Source: Pirellulaceae bacterium (GTDB lineage Bacteria; Planctomycetota; Planctomycetia; Pirellulales; Pirellulaceae). Taken from it: 64,000 nucleotides of DNA. Every line of letters starts with the position of its first letter. The stretch's first letter is position 1. Shown here piece after piece: positions 49,038-58,061 of this stretch. Where the stretch lies: positions 19,807-83,806 of the forward strand of contig JAHDXO010000051.1 of NCBI GenBank assembly GCA_023382975.1, in the 5' to 3' direction. The position numbers and the translations under genes were made by a program. Under the pieces are notes generated by a model. It was not told the origin of the DNA. It saw only the letters and a list, made by a program, of their open reading frames with translations, and did no database searches.

Positions 49038-50260
49038 ATTCACGCCAGCGGGTGCTGCGGGCCATCCATCACCAGCCGGCCGATCGCGTGCCGATCGATC
49101 TGGGCGGCACGCGCCAGTCGGGGATCGCCGCGTCGACCTATCATCGCTTGAAGCCGCTGCTGGGCATCGAGTCACCGACGCGCGTGTACGACGTCTACCA
49201 GATGTTGGCCGAAGTCGAGCGTCCGGTCATGGAGCGTTTCGGCGCGGATGTCATCGGCCTGAACCGGCGCGACGTGGCGTTCGGCATCCGCAACGAGAAC
49301 TTCAAGCCTTGGAAGATGTTCGACGGTACGCCGGTCGAAGTGCCAGGCGGTTTCGAACCGGTCACCGAGGAGGACGGCGGGCTCGTGCTGCTGCGCGACG
49401 ACGAGCCGATCGCCCGCATGCCCAAGGACGGGTTCTATTTCGACCGCGTGGAGAAATTCCCCGGCGCCGCGCATGTCGAACTGGACGGGTATCAGCCGCC
49501 GCGGCTGAGCGACGAGGATTTCGTCCATTACCGGGCGCAGGCCGAGGCGCTGTACCAGAACACCGATTTCGCCATCGTCGCGCCGCTGGGTCCGCCGTAC
49601 GAGCTGTTTTACGGCCTGGGCACCGGCGACTTCGAAATGTGGATGATCACGCTGGCCAGCGAACCCGATTACGTCAGCGCGCTGTACGAGAAACTGGTCG
49701 ATGCCTGGTTGGACAATCTGCGGCGGTTTGTCGACGCGGTGGGCGACCGGGTGCAGATCCTGCAAGTGAACGACGACTTCGGCACGCAACATTCGCTGTT
49801 CCTGTCGGTCGACATGTACCGGCGCCAGATCATGCCGTTCTACAAGCGTGGTTTGGACTGGATCCACCAGCACACGGACATGAAAGTCCTGCTGCATTCC
49901 GACGGCGCCATCTTCCCGCTGATCCCGTCGCTGATCGAAACGGGATTCGACATCCTGAACCCCGTGCAGACCAGCGCGGCCGGCATGGATCCGGTGCGGC
50001 TCAAGACGGAATGCCGCGGGAAGATGGCGTTTTGGGGCGGATCGCTGGACTGCCAGAAGACGCTGCCGTACGGCACGGTGGACGAGGTGGTTCAGGAAGT
50101 CGAATCGCACTTGCGGGTCTTCGCGCCCGGCGGTGGATACGTCTTTGCTCCCGTCCACAACATCCAGGCCGGCGTACCGCCCGAGAACGTGATCGCCATG
50201 TACGACGCGGCCAGACGCTTCCGGCCGGAAGACATCCCGCACGAAGAGATTTCTTCGTAG
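49034..50260 (+). CDS. UroD-family (MtaA/CmuA-like) methyltransferase
   Basis: 408 residues. MNSRQRVLRAIHHQPADRVPID is the typical start of this family. Later motifs are VNDDFGTQHSLFLSVDMYRR, VLLHSDGAIFPLIPSLIETG, DILNPVQTSAAGMDP and YVFAPVHNIQAGVPPENV, with His residues in the zinc-binding positions of corrinoid methyltransferases. Haem synthesis (HemE) is unlikely given these motifs. It is translationally coupled to the homocysteine methyltransferase gene. It lacks the thioredoxin domain of the 21562-22932 relative. Confidence 0.88.
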   Translation: MNSRQRVLRAIHHQPADRVPIDLGGTRQSGIAASTYHRLKPLLGIESPTRVYDVYQMLAEVERPVMERFGADVIGLNRRDVAFGIRNENFKPWKMFDGTPVEVPGGFEPVTEEDGGLVLLRDDEPIARMPKDGFYFDRVEKFPGAAHVELDGYQPPRLSDEDFVHYRAQAEALYQNTDFAIVAPLGPPYELFYGLGTGDFEMWMITLASEPDYVSALYEKLVDAWLDNLRRFVDAVGDRVQILQVNDDFGTQHSLFLSVDMYRRQIMPFYKRGLDWIHQHTDMKVLLHSDGAIFPLIPSLIETGFDILNPVQTSAAGMDPVRLKTECRGKMAFWGGSLDCQKTLPYGTVDEVVQEVESHLRVFAPGGGYVFAPVHNIQAGVPPENVIAMYDAARRFRPEDIPHEEISS

Positions 50261-50264
50261 CGTG

Positions 50265-50356
50265 CCCGCGCTGGAGTTCAGGCTTTAGCGTGTCTTTGTG
50301 TTGATTGCGCCCCTCCAGCGCCCGCACGCTAAAGCGTGAACTCCAACGATTGCGTG
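50265..50356. repeat. inverted repeat after the UroD-family gene
   Basis: ctggagttcaggctttagcg (from 50270) and cgctaaagcgtgaactccaa (ending near 50346) are inverted arms around tccagcgcccgc. It lies between convergent genes and could act as a bidirectional transcript end, though it also looks like an interspersed element. Confidence 0.6.
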
Positions 50357-50393
50357 TACGCTTCGGCGTGCCTGCGCCCGAGTCCACGCTGCC

Positions 50394-51323
50394 TCAGTTC
50401 TCCCTCAGTCGTTGTCGAACCGTCCGAACCTCTTCCCACGCGATGCGTTCGAGATACTCGGCGGTGGCTTCGTCGAGCGTGTGGGTGAGGTTGACGCTCA
50501 TGTTGCGGAACATCCACTTTGCCAACTTGGCCTGATAGGCGTCGGGCTGGAACTCGGCCAATCTGGCAACGGCCGCCGCTTTTTCCGCATCGGTTTGAGG
50601 CTTCGGCAAGGCATGCGGCCAAACGCGGTAGGTGCGGGGCAGTCGGCCGACCGGGCTCTCGCCGGTCAGCGCGGCGTAGAAGCAGGCGACATTCAGGAAA
50701 TGGCCGAGATCGCCGGGATGGGAACTGTCCTGCGGGTGCTGGAGCGCCAAATCGGGGCGTTCGCGATAGACTCGCGCCCACGCGGTCGAGCAAGGCGCAT
50801 AGAGCCGGATTCGGTTCCGGAAGGCCAGGTCGAAGATCCGCCGTCGTCCTTCCGCCTCGCGGTCGGTCTTGCCCCAGCCCATTTCGTAGAACACCGGCTC
50901 GCCGCCGGCGGCGCGGATCGCTGCGCAGTACCGCGTGACGGCGTTGGCATGGACGCCGCCTGTCTGCTCGTCCGTGATGAAGCTGCAGACCGTCTGCAGC
51001 ACGACCAACTGCGGCCGCTCGTCGCGGATCTTATCGAGAAACGTCTGCCCCGGCCGGACGCCGTATTCGTAACTCTTGAAGCCCGGCTCGGAGTACACCC
51101 GGATGTCGCTGCCGCTTCGTCCGACCAGCTCCGGTTCGACCGCGACGCCGGGCCGGTCCGCCAGTTTGCCGCTTACCAGCCGGGCCACCTCGCGCGGCAT
51201 GTCGTTCCAGTAGGTACTGCTGCTGCCCGCAAAAAGCAGCCGCACGGCCTTCGCATCGTCCGCATGCAGGGGAATTGCGAAGCCGACGAGCATCGGCAGG
51301 ACCAGCCAACTCAGGTGTCTCAT
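50394..51323 (-). CDS. exported SGNH-hydrolase-like protein
   Basis: 309 residues. The signal peptide is MRHLSWLVLPMLVGFAIPLHA. LLFAGSSSTYWNDMP has the nucleophile Ser in block I, and SSHPGDLGHFLNVACFYAAL supplies the block V D/S-x-x-H. The family includes carbohydrate esterases and lipases; the substrate is unknown. GGGAGG precedes the ATG, which overlaps the stop of the upstream gene (ATGA). Last gene of the minus-strand series. Confidence 0.82.
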   Translation of the reverse strand: MRHLSWLVLPMLVGFAIPLHADDAKAVRLLFAGSSSTYWNDMPREVARLVSGKLADRPGVAVEPELVGRSGSDIRVYSEPGFKSYEYGVRPGQTFLDKIRDERPQLVVLQTVCSFITDEQTGGVHANAVTRYCAAIRAAGGEPVFYEMGWGKTDREAEGRRRIFDLAFRNRIRLYAPCSTAWARVYRERPDLALQHPQDSSHPGDLGHFLNVACFYAALTGESPVGRLPRTYRVWPHALPKPQTDAEKAAAVARLAEFQPDAYQAKLAKWMFRNMSVNLTHTLDEATAEYLERIAWEEVRTVRQRLREN

Positions 51324-52980
51324 GTGTTCGCCTCCCGTACCGCGCGGCCGAAGACCCGAAGGCTTTCGAGCGAGTGCTCTTCGTACTCTCGACAGGCGAC
51401 GACGCCGGTGGCGCCGGCCTCGAACGATCGGCGGACAGCCCGGTCGAGTCGCTCGGGATCGCTTCTCCACACGGCCGTGCCCCAGCCGCTGCCCTTGGGA
51501 ATATCGATGCCGATGCCCGAATAGACCGCTGCTTTGCCGTCCAGGATGGTGACGAAGCGCTTTGTCTCGCGGTACACGTAGTCCGGGGACAAGCCGAGTT
51601 CCGCGAGCTCTTCGAGCTTCGGTGCCAATTCGGGGTCGTAGCCAAACAGGGAGTAGTACAGGTCGAGCGATTGAGGCTGCGACAACTCGCTCAGCAGCGT
51701 CTTGCGCAGCCGCTCGGTCCAGACGCCCTTGATTCGCGGCCCCAGGATCTCGTGGTACAGGATCGGCTTCACATAGTCGCACGAGGCGGCGAGGTCCGCT
51801 CCGGTCACCGCCGCGCGGTAGACGATGTCCCAGCTCCCTTGCGCATGATCGACGTGGCGGCCGACCCGGGCGCCGGGACGGGCGATCTTGACGGCATCGC
51901 GCACCAGTTGGTTCACCTCCTCGCCGGCAACGTGCCATTGATAGTCCCAGGCCAACACGGCGGGATACTTGAGAAAGACACGGAGAACGGTTGGCAGGAC
52001 GCCGTCCGCCGGGCGTGGCTGGTCCAGAAGTTGACCTTGCAGGAACTCGGCCAGTTCCGTGAAACCTCGCCGGGCCTGTTCGGCGTCGATGCCCTGATCG
52101 CGTCCGCGGGCCAGGCAGTGGGGACAGAAACACTCCGGCACCTTGCCGCCGTACAGCAACTGCGAGAGCGGACTGACCCGCTCGGCCCCGTACTGGACGC
52201 CGTCGAGCTCGTAGTTCTGGAACAAGTCCCGCATCGTGCCCGCGACCCAGGCGCGGTATTCGGGGCTGTTCCAGCACGGTTTCTCACCGGGCTTGCCCTC
52301 CAGCGTTGTGGTCAGAACTTGATCGAAGTTCGCGATGTGCTTGGCCGCGCCGGCGCCCGGTTCGTAGATGCGTGCGTGCAGCTTCATCCCCCGGCGCCGC
52401 AGGGGCGGAAGCAGTTCGGCAAACACCTCGCGGCCGGCGTACTCCGTGTCCGCGGCCGGCTGGGCGTGTCGAAGCCTGGTGTCCTGGAAACAGGAATCTC
52501 GGTGCCGGACCCAAACCATCGGCAGCTTGCGGCCGGCGTTGTCCCGCAACGGCACGCCGTGGTCGCCCATCAGGTGCAGGGGGCGGTTCATCGCGCCGTA
52601 GTAGCGGTAGGGACTGAGCAGGAGCGTGTTGACCGCCGCTTGCTCGCGCAGCAGGTCAAGGCAGTATTCGACCCCTTCGTCCATGATGCTGTGGGGAGCG
52701 ATGTGGATGCCGACAAAGGGTTCCGGGGCCGGGCCGAGCGCGTCTGCGGCTCGTGCCACGGGCCATGTGGCCAGGGCAGCGCCGGCTCCCGCGGCGGTGC
52801 GCAAGAAGTCGCGCCGCGAGGAGGCGTCGAGCGGGGGAGACGGGGAGAGGGGGAGATCGGGAGACGGGGAGAGGGGGAGATCGGGAGATCGGGAGACGGG
52901 GAGAGGGGGAGATCGGGAGACGGGGAGAGGGGGAGATCGGGAGACGAGGAGACGGGGAGAACGGGAGATCGGAGATTCAT
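51320..52980 (-). CDS. Tat-exported TIM-barrel-like protein with repeat-broken N-terminus
   Basis: The body (about 490 residues) reads PFVGIHIAPHSIMDEGVEYCLDLL, MKLHARIYEPG, NYELDGVQYGAERV and CFCPHCLARGRDQGI, like a glycosidase-type barrel of unknown family. The Tat signal SSRRDFLRTAAGAGAALATW ends in the frame of the body, but the ATG at 52980 (overlapping the upstream stop as ATGA) is in another frame. Between them is a 24-bp tandem repeat with an extra 8-bp copy at 52881-52896. Deleting 8 bp would join ATG, repeat and Tat signal in one frame. In the present state only starts such as TTG 52804, inside the Tat motif, read the body. Confidence 0.72.
52837..52976. repeat. 24-bp tandem repeat with an 8-bp duplication
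   Basis: On the minus strand, units of tctcccgatctccccctctc plus cccg recur about five times. tcgggaga is duplicated directly at 52881-52888 and 52889-52896. The array lies between the start codon and the Tat motif of the gene. Related gggagagggggagaatggga-type units occur at 53358-53450. Confidence 0.85.
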
Positions 52981-53351
52981 CGTATTGTCCATTTGGCAGG
53001 TTCTCGGATCATTGCGACCAGCATTGCGAGGATTTCGTCATATTCCGTGTATAGTCGAGCGGCTTCGTTGCGGTCCAGGTATTTGCATTCGACTGCAAAT
53101 TGAAGCCACGTCTGCGTTTCAGCCGCTTCCGTTTCGGCGTCATTAAGTCTGCTGACAAAGGCTGCTTCGTAACGACGTTTTCGCCACGCTTCGGTGATAT
53201 TTGCGCAAACAGACCGGGACGATCGACGAACCTGATCGGTCAATGAGTACCGCTCTTCTTTGGGAAACGTCTTGGTCTGTGCAAACACCGCCATCGCAGC
53301 ATCAAACGCCCGCTGATACACCGTCAACTCGGTATGCCGCGTGATCCTCAT
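52977..53351 (-). CDS. four-helix-bundle protein (23S rRNA intervening-sequence protein family)
   Basis: 124 residues: TRHTELTVYQRAFDAAMAVF, YSLTDQVRRSSRSVCANITEAW, YEAAFVSRLNDAETEAAETQ and LYTEYDEILAMLVAMI. This is the family first found in 23S rRNA intervening sequences, though most members are elsewhere; the molecular role is unknown. GGGAGG before ATG 53351 is supplied by the adjacent CT-rich repeat. Its TGA overlaps the ATG of the next gene. Confidence 0.87.
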   Translation of the reverse strand: MRITRHTELTVYQRAFDAAMAVFAQTKTFPKEERYSLTDQVRRSSRSVCANITEAWRKRRYEAAFVSRLNDAETEAAETQTWLQFAVECKYLDRNEAARLYTEYDEILAMLVAMIREPAKWTIR

Positions 53352-53357
53352 CTCGCT

Positions 53358-53452
53358 GCCTCCCATTCTCCCCCTCTCCCATTCTCCCCCTCTCCCATTC
53401 TCCCCCTCTCCCATTCTCCCCTTTCCTCGCCTCCCCCTCTCCTCGTCTCCCT
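53358..53452. repeat. CT-rich short tandem repeat upstream of the four-helix-bundle gene
   Basis: Units of ctcccattctccccct repeat four times and then degenerate. On the minus strand this is a purine-rich (gggagaatggg) tract that separates the HzsA-like gene from the four-helix-bundle gene and gives the latter its ribosome site. Confidence 0.8.
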
Positions 53453-53457
53453 TTCTC

Positions 53458-56400
53458 TCATTTCAACACCACCGTATCGTTGTCCCGCCAAATCCACTGG
53501 CCGGCGGGCGGACGTTGCCAAGGGTCCGGAAACAGAACTTGAACGCGGCGCGGGGGAATCACCGAACCGCCTCGGGCAGCACCCCGGCGGCTGGCGTAGT
53601 GACCGTCCTTTTCCACGAAAGTTCCCCAGTACTGGGCGTTCAAATCGACCCAGGTCACCAGCGACATCCATTCGTCCGGGGCAAGCTTGACCTCGGCGAC
53701 ATGCTGGGGATCGTTCAACAGCGTCAAGGTCAGCTTGCTCTTGGCCGAGCCGAATTGCAGCGGCTGAGTGACCTCGGCGCCGCCCGTATAGTCGGCCACA
53801 GTGATTAGCTGCGAAGCCGGCGGGTCGCGCAAGACGTTCTTCAGGAACGCTTTGGCGGCACTGGCGGCTTCGTCGCCCAGCGGCGGCTCGTTCGGGTGCC
53901 AAATGGACCAGTAGTTCTTGGACACCGGCGTCGGATCGTTGGCCGTCAGGCCGAAGAGCGTGCGGTACGATTGCAGATATCCGTCCACGCGGCGGGACGT
54001 GAATTCCAGTCCGCCGTCCGATTCATGCTCGCCGTGACAGCGGACGCAGTGCCGTTCGAATATCGGCTGGATGTGCTGCTCGTAATCCGGCACGATTCGA
54101 TCGCCCCAAGCCGGCGGCACGGGCGTTGACGGCGCGCGGAGCATGGCCAGCGGAATCGAATCGCGGTTCGGCAACGTGGTAGCCCGGCTTTCGTGGCAAC
54201 CGATGCAGCCGCGCGACTCGCCGGCGCGGAACGTGACGTTGCTTCGCATTCGACGCAGTTCGAGGAAGTTCTCGTCCAACGCCTGAAAATACACCGTCTG
54301 GTCGGCCGGGACTTTGAAGTGCGCCGAGCCGTCCGCTTCCACCGGGACAACGCCGATCACGCGGGCCGCGCCCCAGTCCCACATGCCCAGCACCGGATCC
54401 CAGGCTGCCGGCATCCAGTGCAGGTCGTTGAAGCCGCAGGACTTGGATTCGTCCCGCACGCAGGGCCAGGGCACCTTCTGGGAGATCCGCAGGAATCTGA
54501 TCCGAGCCGTCTCCGCGTCGGGCCAGCCTGCGTGAACGTCGGCCACCGTGGCCACAGCGTAGCGGGAGCCGTCGGCCGGCGCGGGCGGGAGTTCCTCCAA
54601 GATCGGCGGACGCGGTGCGGGCCGCACGGGCGACAGGAACGCCACCGACATCCGTTGGTCGCGGTGAATCAGTTCCTTGTTGCCCCAGACGTCGATGTAG
54701 TAGAGCGAGAAATTCTGACCGGCGCTTTCCTCGGGACGCTTGTACGAGTACGCCGCGAGGAAGCTTCTATCCGACAGCGGATAGGGGAACATGTAGTGTC
54801 CGCCTCCGTCCCGGACGCCGCCTTCGGGAACCGGCTTGACGCCGCCATAACCGCCCTCGGTGCCCGACACGCCCGGCGTTACGTTTCGCATGCCTTCCCG
54901 TTCGTTGATCCCCGCCGCGAAATTGACCAGGAACACCGCGCCTTGGTCGTAGTTGTGATGACCGCAGGCGATCGCCACCAGCTTGCGATGGCCGTAGATC
55001 TGCCGTGCCTCGCGCAGCGACATCGGACCGGTCTCGATATGCTGTTTGTACAGCGCGTCGGCCATCGATCCGTCGGGACGACTCGTCCACAGCGTGTGCG
55101 TTTGCCAAAGATGCCGTTCCTGGTACTCCCAGTGCAGGAACAACAACTGGCCCGTGTCCATGACGTGCGGATGACGATCGAAGTCCTTGTTGTTGGACAG
55201 CGGGCGGATATTTCCTCCGTCCGGATCGCACCGGTACAGGTTCAGAATCATGTTGTCCTGCTCGAGGGCGCCGGCGCATTGGCTGCCGAAGAACGAACGA
55301 TCCGAGACGAAGACGATGTCGCCGTTGGGCAGATATGTCGGTTCCTGGTCCGCATGGAGCGGCTCGTCGGTCAATTGCCGAAGTCCCGTCCCGTCGATGT
55401 TCATTTCGAACAGGTGCGACATTTCTTCGATCGCGCCCACGCCCTGACCGAAATAACCGCCCAAGTCGTTCTTCTCGGGTAGTGCCACCTCGCCGCCCTC
55501 GAAAACAGGGGACAGGTCCGATTCACGCGCAGCACTCGCCGGACCTGTCCTCCTCTTGTGCATCCCGGGTTGCTTGGCATAGGCGAAGACCAGTCTGTCC
55601 GCGTCCCACGAGAGTTCCAAGCCGCGAACGTGCCCCGGCCCGAGGCGGCCTGCCAGAAGCGGCTCGGCCGGGTCTTCGGGACGGAAACCTCGCTTGACGT
55701 AGATATCCCCGCCGGGTGTGTGGGTGTTCCAGCGCCCCACGGTGATGTTGCCGTTGCCCGTGGGCGCTTGCCGCACCCCGAACACAACGCGATCGAAATC
55801 GATATCCGGATTGGCGAACACCAGTTGCCGCAAGGCTCGCCGGACATGCAGGTAGCCTTCGCGACTCCGCGTCAGGTCGCCGGGCGAGTCGCTGACCGCC
55901 TGCGTCAGTTCCCGCAGCGCCCCCGCGACCCGCCGCTGATGCTCGTTGGCAATCGTCGCCTGCTCCGGCGTTCCTGCCTGTCGAACGTAAGCCGACAGTT
56001 CTTCGGATCGGTCCGTCCACGCCGCGGCATCGGCGACCAAGTCTTTTGTGGTGCGATGCAAGCCCCGCGCGGCCGCTTGCCGCACGTAGTCCATTTCGAG
56101 CTGAGTGTCCGGTCCGATCGCCGCCCACTTGCGATACCAATCCGGTGCGTCCGCATCCGGCCAAGCCTTCGCCATCCGGCGTCCGTTGACGCGCTCTTCG
56201 GCGCACTCGTACTCGGTCGCCAGTCGGATCGCGATGGCCCATTCCGCCAAGGAGCGCAAGAACGGATCGGGGTGGTCGAGCAACTTCGCGGCTCGCCGTC
56301 CCAGTTCATCGGTGTCCATCGTGTCGGGTTGGAAGGTCCGCGTCTTCCGCTTCCACGACGGAGTCTCGTCACCGCGGGCGATCCAGATCAGCAGATCGGC

Positions 56401-56685
56401 TCGCAGCGTCGCCGACTCGATCGATTTTTCCCGCTCCAACAAGTCCAGCACTTCCGCCGCTTGCTCCGCCTGGACGGCGAGCCGTTCGCCCAACGAGTCG
56501 ATCAGCCCGGGGAGGTGCGGATCGTCCCAGCCTTCCAGAATCTGCCGCACCGCCGCTATGGGCGGTTCCGCCAGCGGAACGCCGGACTTCGGCTTCTGTT
56601 CGGCTGCGCCGCTCTGGTCGGCGATCGTTCCCCATACCGCGAACAGAAGCAGAACGCAAATGCGACACGGTCGATGGCGGGTCAT
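53458..56685 (-). CDS. exported dihaem protein related to hydrazine synthase alpha subunit (HzsA-like)
   Basis: 1075 residues. Signal peptide MTRHRPCRICVLLLFAVWGTI; a helical N-terminal third; then a beta-propeller-like part with TolB-type strands (HLFEMNIDGTGLRQLTDEP, TYLPNGDIVFVSDRSF) and a region that resembles the HzsA middle domain. Two c-type haem motifs, CIGCH (827-831) and CVRCH (880-884), follow. Many planctomycetes without anammox metabolism carry such proteins, so hydrazine synthesis should not be assumed. It begins with an ATGA overlap on the FecR-like gene, which ties it to a dedicated sigma factor. Confidence 0.83.
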   Translation of the reverse strand: MTRHRPCRICVLLLFAVWGTIADQSGAAEQKPKSGVPLAEPPIAAVRQILEGWDDPHLPGLIDSLGERLAVQAEQAAEVLDLLEREKSIESATLRADLLIWIARGDETPSWKRKTRTFQPDTMDTDELGRRAAKLLDHPDPFLRSLAEWAIAIRLATEYECAEERVNGRRMAKAWPDADAPDWYRKWAAIGPDTQLEMDYVRQAAARGLHRTTKDLVADAAAWTDRSEELSAYVRQAGTPEQATIANEHQRRVAGALRELTQAVSDSPGDLTRSREGYLHVRRALRQLVFANPDIDFDRVVFGVRQAPTGNGNITVGRWNTHTPGGDIYVKRGFRPEDPAEPLLAGRLGPGHVRGLELSWDADRLVFAYAKQPGMHKRRTGPASAARESDLSPVFEGGEVALPEKNDLGGYFGQGVGAIEEMSHLFEMNIDGTGLRQLTDEPLHADQEPTYLPNGDIVFVSDRSFFGSQCAGALEQDNMILNLYRCDPDGGNIRPLSNNKDFDRHPHVMDTGQLLFLHWEYQERHLWQTHTLWTSRPDGSMADALYKQHIETGPMSLREARQIYGHRKLVAIACGHHNYDQGAVFLVNFAAGINEREGMRNVTPGVSGTEGGYGGVKPVPEGGVRDGGGHYMFPYPLSDRSFLAAYSYKRPEESAGQNFSLYYIDVWGNKELIHRDQRMSVAFLSPVRPAPRPPILEELPPAPADGSRYAVATVADVHAGWPDAETARIRFLRISQKVPWPCVRDESKSCGFNDLHWMPAAWDPVLGMWDWGAARVIGVVPVEADGSAHFKVPADQTVYFQALDENFLELRRMRSNVTFRAGESRGCIGCHESRATTLPNRDSIPLAMLRAPSTPVPPAWGDRIVPDYEQHIQPIFERHCVRCHGEHESDGGLEFTSRRVDGYLQSYRTLFGLTANDPTPVSKNYWSIWHPNEPPLGDEAASAAKAFLKNVLRDPPASQLITVADYTGGAEVTQPLQFGSAKSKLTLTLLNDPQHVAEVKLAPDEWMSLVTWVDLNAQYWGTFVEKDGHYASRRGAARGGSVIPPRRVQVLFPDPWQRPPAGQWIWRDNDTVVLK

Positions 56686-58061
56686 GGAAGGTCCTCGGAG
56701 GGATGGCTGCTGCGGTCAATCCAAATGCGGTCGATCACCAGTCCCCGGTCCACGTCGCCCGTGCTGAACCACAGCAGGTAGGCGACATCTCCGGCACGCG
56801 GCGAATCGGGCGGCAGGTCGGCATACCCGACGCCGGGGATGTTCTTCCGAAAGGCGGAAAACGGCACGCTGACCGTTTGCCATTCGTTCGGCTCGCCTTT
56901 CTTCCAGAAGCTGCTCTGCAACTCGTAGTTGCCGATATGGGACGGATGAAGCACGTCGGAACGCACGCCCATCATGATTTGAAACCACCCTGGGCGACTC
57001 ATTTTGAAGGTGAAGTGCAATCGGCTGTCTGTTTCCAACCGCCACAATCCTTGCATCCATTGCTTGGGCAACGTGATGCGGTGCAACGTGGAGTCGCTTC
57101 CGTCCAATGCGAAACGCCGGGCGGCACGGACGCTGCCACGGGAAACTTCGGTGTTGTCCTCGCGGAACCACTGACCGTATCGCCAACCGTCGGGCAGGCC
57201 GCTTTCGAAGTCCTCCCGCCACGTTTCGGGCGTTGTCGGCCACGGTCTCGTCTCCAGCGCCGACCGCTGCGAGACGACGGCGTATTGCCCGCTTTGTACC
57301 TCGATGGTTTCTCCATCGGTCAGGCGTTTGAGGCGGACTCGTCCCTGTTGAACTCCCAACTCCGACGTCTCTTGGTCGGCGCCGACAGCCAATCGCGTTC
57401 CAAGCACCTGCATCTCCGCGCTGGACGTCTGGATCAGCAACGGGCGTGCGGCGGCCTGTGCCGTTACGTTCGCGCTCAGATACCCTTCGTGCAACGTGAT
57501 GCTCGTGCGACCAGCTTCGCGGCGACACTCGATGTGAGTCTCGCCGGCAATACTGACCTCTGTGCCATCGTCCAATCGCAGGGCTGCCAAGCCTGTTAGC
57601 CCGACGACATGGATGGATGCTTTCGCGCGAAGATCGACATCCTGCTTCACTGCCTGCGTTCTACCACGATCGACAACCTGGACTTCTCCGGCCAATCGCG
57701 TGAGCCGGCCGATGACAGGACGGTCTCCGCCGACGCCGCCCCGTAGGCGCCAGGTCAACAGGACGCCGCCGGCGATCGTCAGCAGCAACACGGCTGCGGC
57801 CACCCCGTAGCTTTGCACGTTCCGCTTCCGTCCAGACTCTTCGCGCCCCGTCCGGCTGTTTGCCTCCGGCTGCGAAACCGTGGCGGACGCATAGTCCCAG
57901 TGCAGATCGGCGTGCAACGCCATGAACTGCCGGTACTGCCGGCGAGCCGCCGCATCGGTGCGCAGCAGCTCAGCCAGTTGCAGTTCGTCGTCGTCCAGCA
58001 GGGTGCCGTCGACCGACTGATTCAGCAGGGCTTCCAGCCTGTTCTTCGCTTCCGCCGTCAT
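56682..58061 (-). CDS. FecR-like membrane protein (putative anti-sigma partner) with C-terminal carbohydrate-binding-like domain
   Basis: 459 residues. The N-terminal cytoplasmic part (EAKNRLEALLNQSVDGTLLDDDELQLAELLRTDAAARRQYRQF) is an anti-sigma-type region. One membrane helix (YGVAAAVLLLTIAGGVLL) and a FecR domain follow (LTRLAGEVQVVDRG, LHEGYLSANVTAQ, LGTRLAVGADQETSELGVQQG). The last 180 residues look like a jelly-roll. ATG 58061 is chosen over 58067 because GGAGGA then has a 6-nt spacing and the stop of the sigma gene overlaps as ATGA. Confidence 0.85.
   Translation of the reverse strand: MTAEAKNRLEALLNQSVDGTLLDDDELQLAELLRTDAAARRQYRQFMALHADLHWDYASATVSQPEANSRTGREESGRKRNVQSYGVAAAVLLLTIAGGVLLTWRLRGGVGGDRPVIGRLTRLAGEVQVVDRGRTQAVKQDVDLRAKASIHVVGLTGLAALRLDDGTEVSIAGETHIECRREAGRTSITLHEGYLSANVTAQAAARPLLIQTSSAEMQVLGTRLAVGADQETSELGVQQGRVRLKRLTDGETIEVQSGQYAVVSQRSALETRPWPTTPETWREDFESGLPDGWRYGQWFREDNTEVSRGSVRAARRFALDGSDSTLHRITLPKQWMQGLWRLETDSRLHFTFKMSRPGWFQIMMGVRSDVLHPSHIGNYELQSSFWKKGEPNEWQTVSVPFSAFRKNIPGVGYADLPPDSPRAGDVAYLLWFSTGDVDRGLVIDRIWIDRSSHPSEDLP

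Noticed and set aside
49034..50260. HemE uroporphyrinogen decarboxylase
   Set aside because: It belongs to the superfamily, but its coupling to a homocysteine methyltransferase and its motifs fit the methyltransferase branch.
53458..56685. Hydrazine synthase and anammox metabolism
   Set aside because: The protein resembles HzsA, but no other anammox gene is in view and such proteins occur widely in non-anammox planctomycetes.
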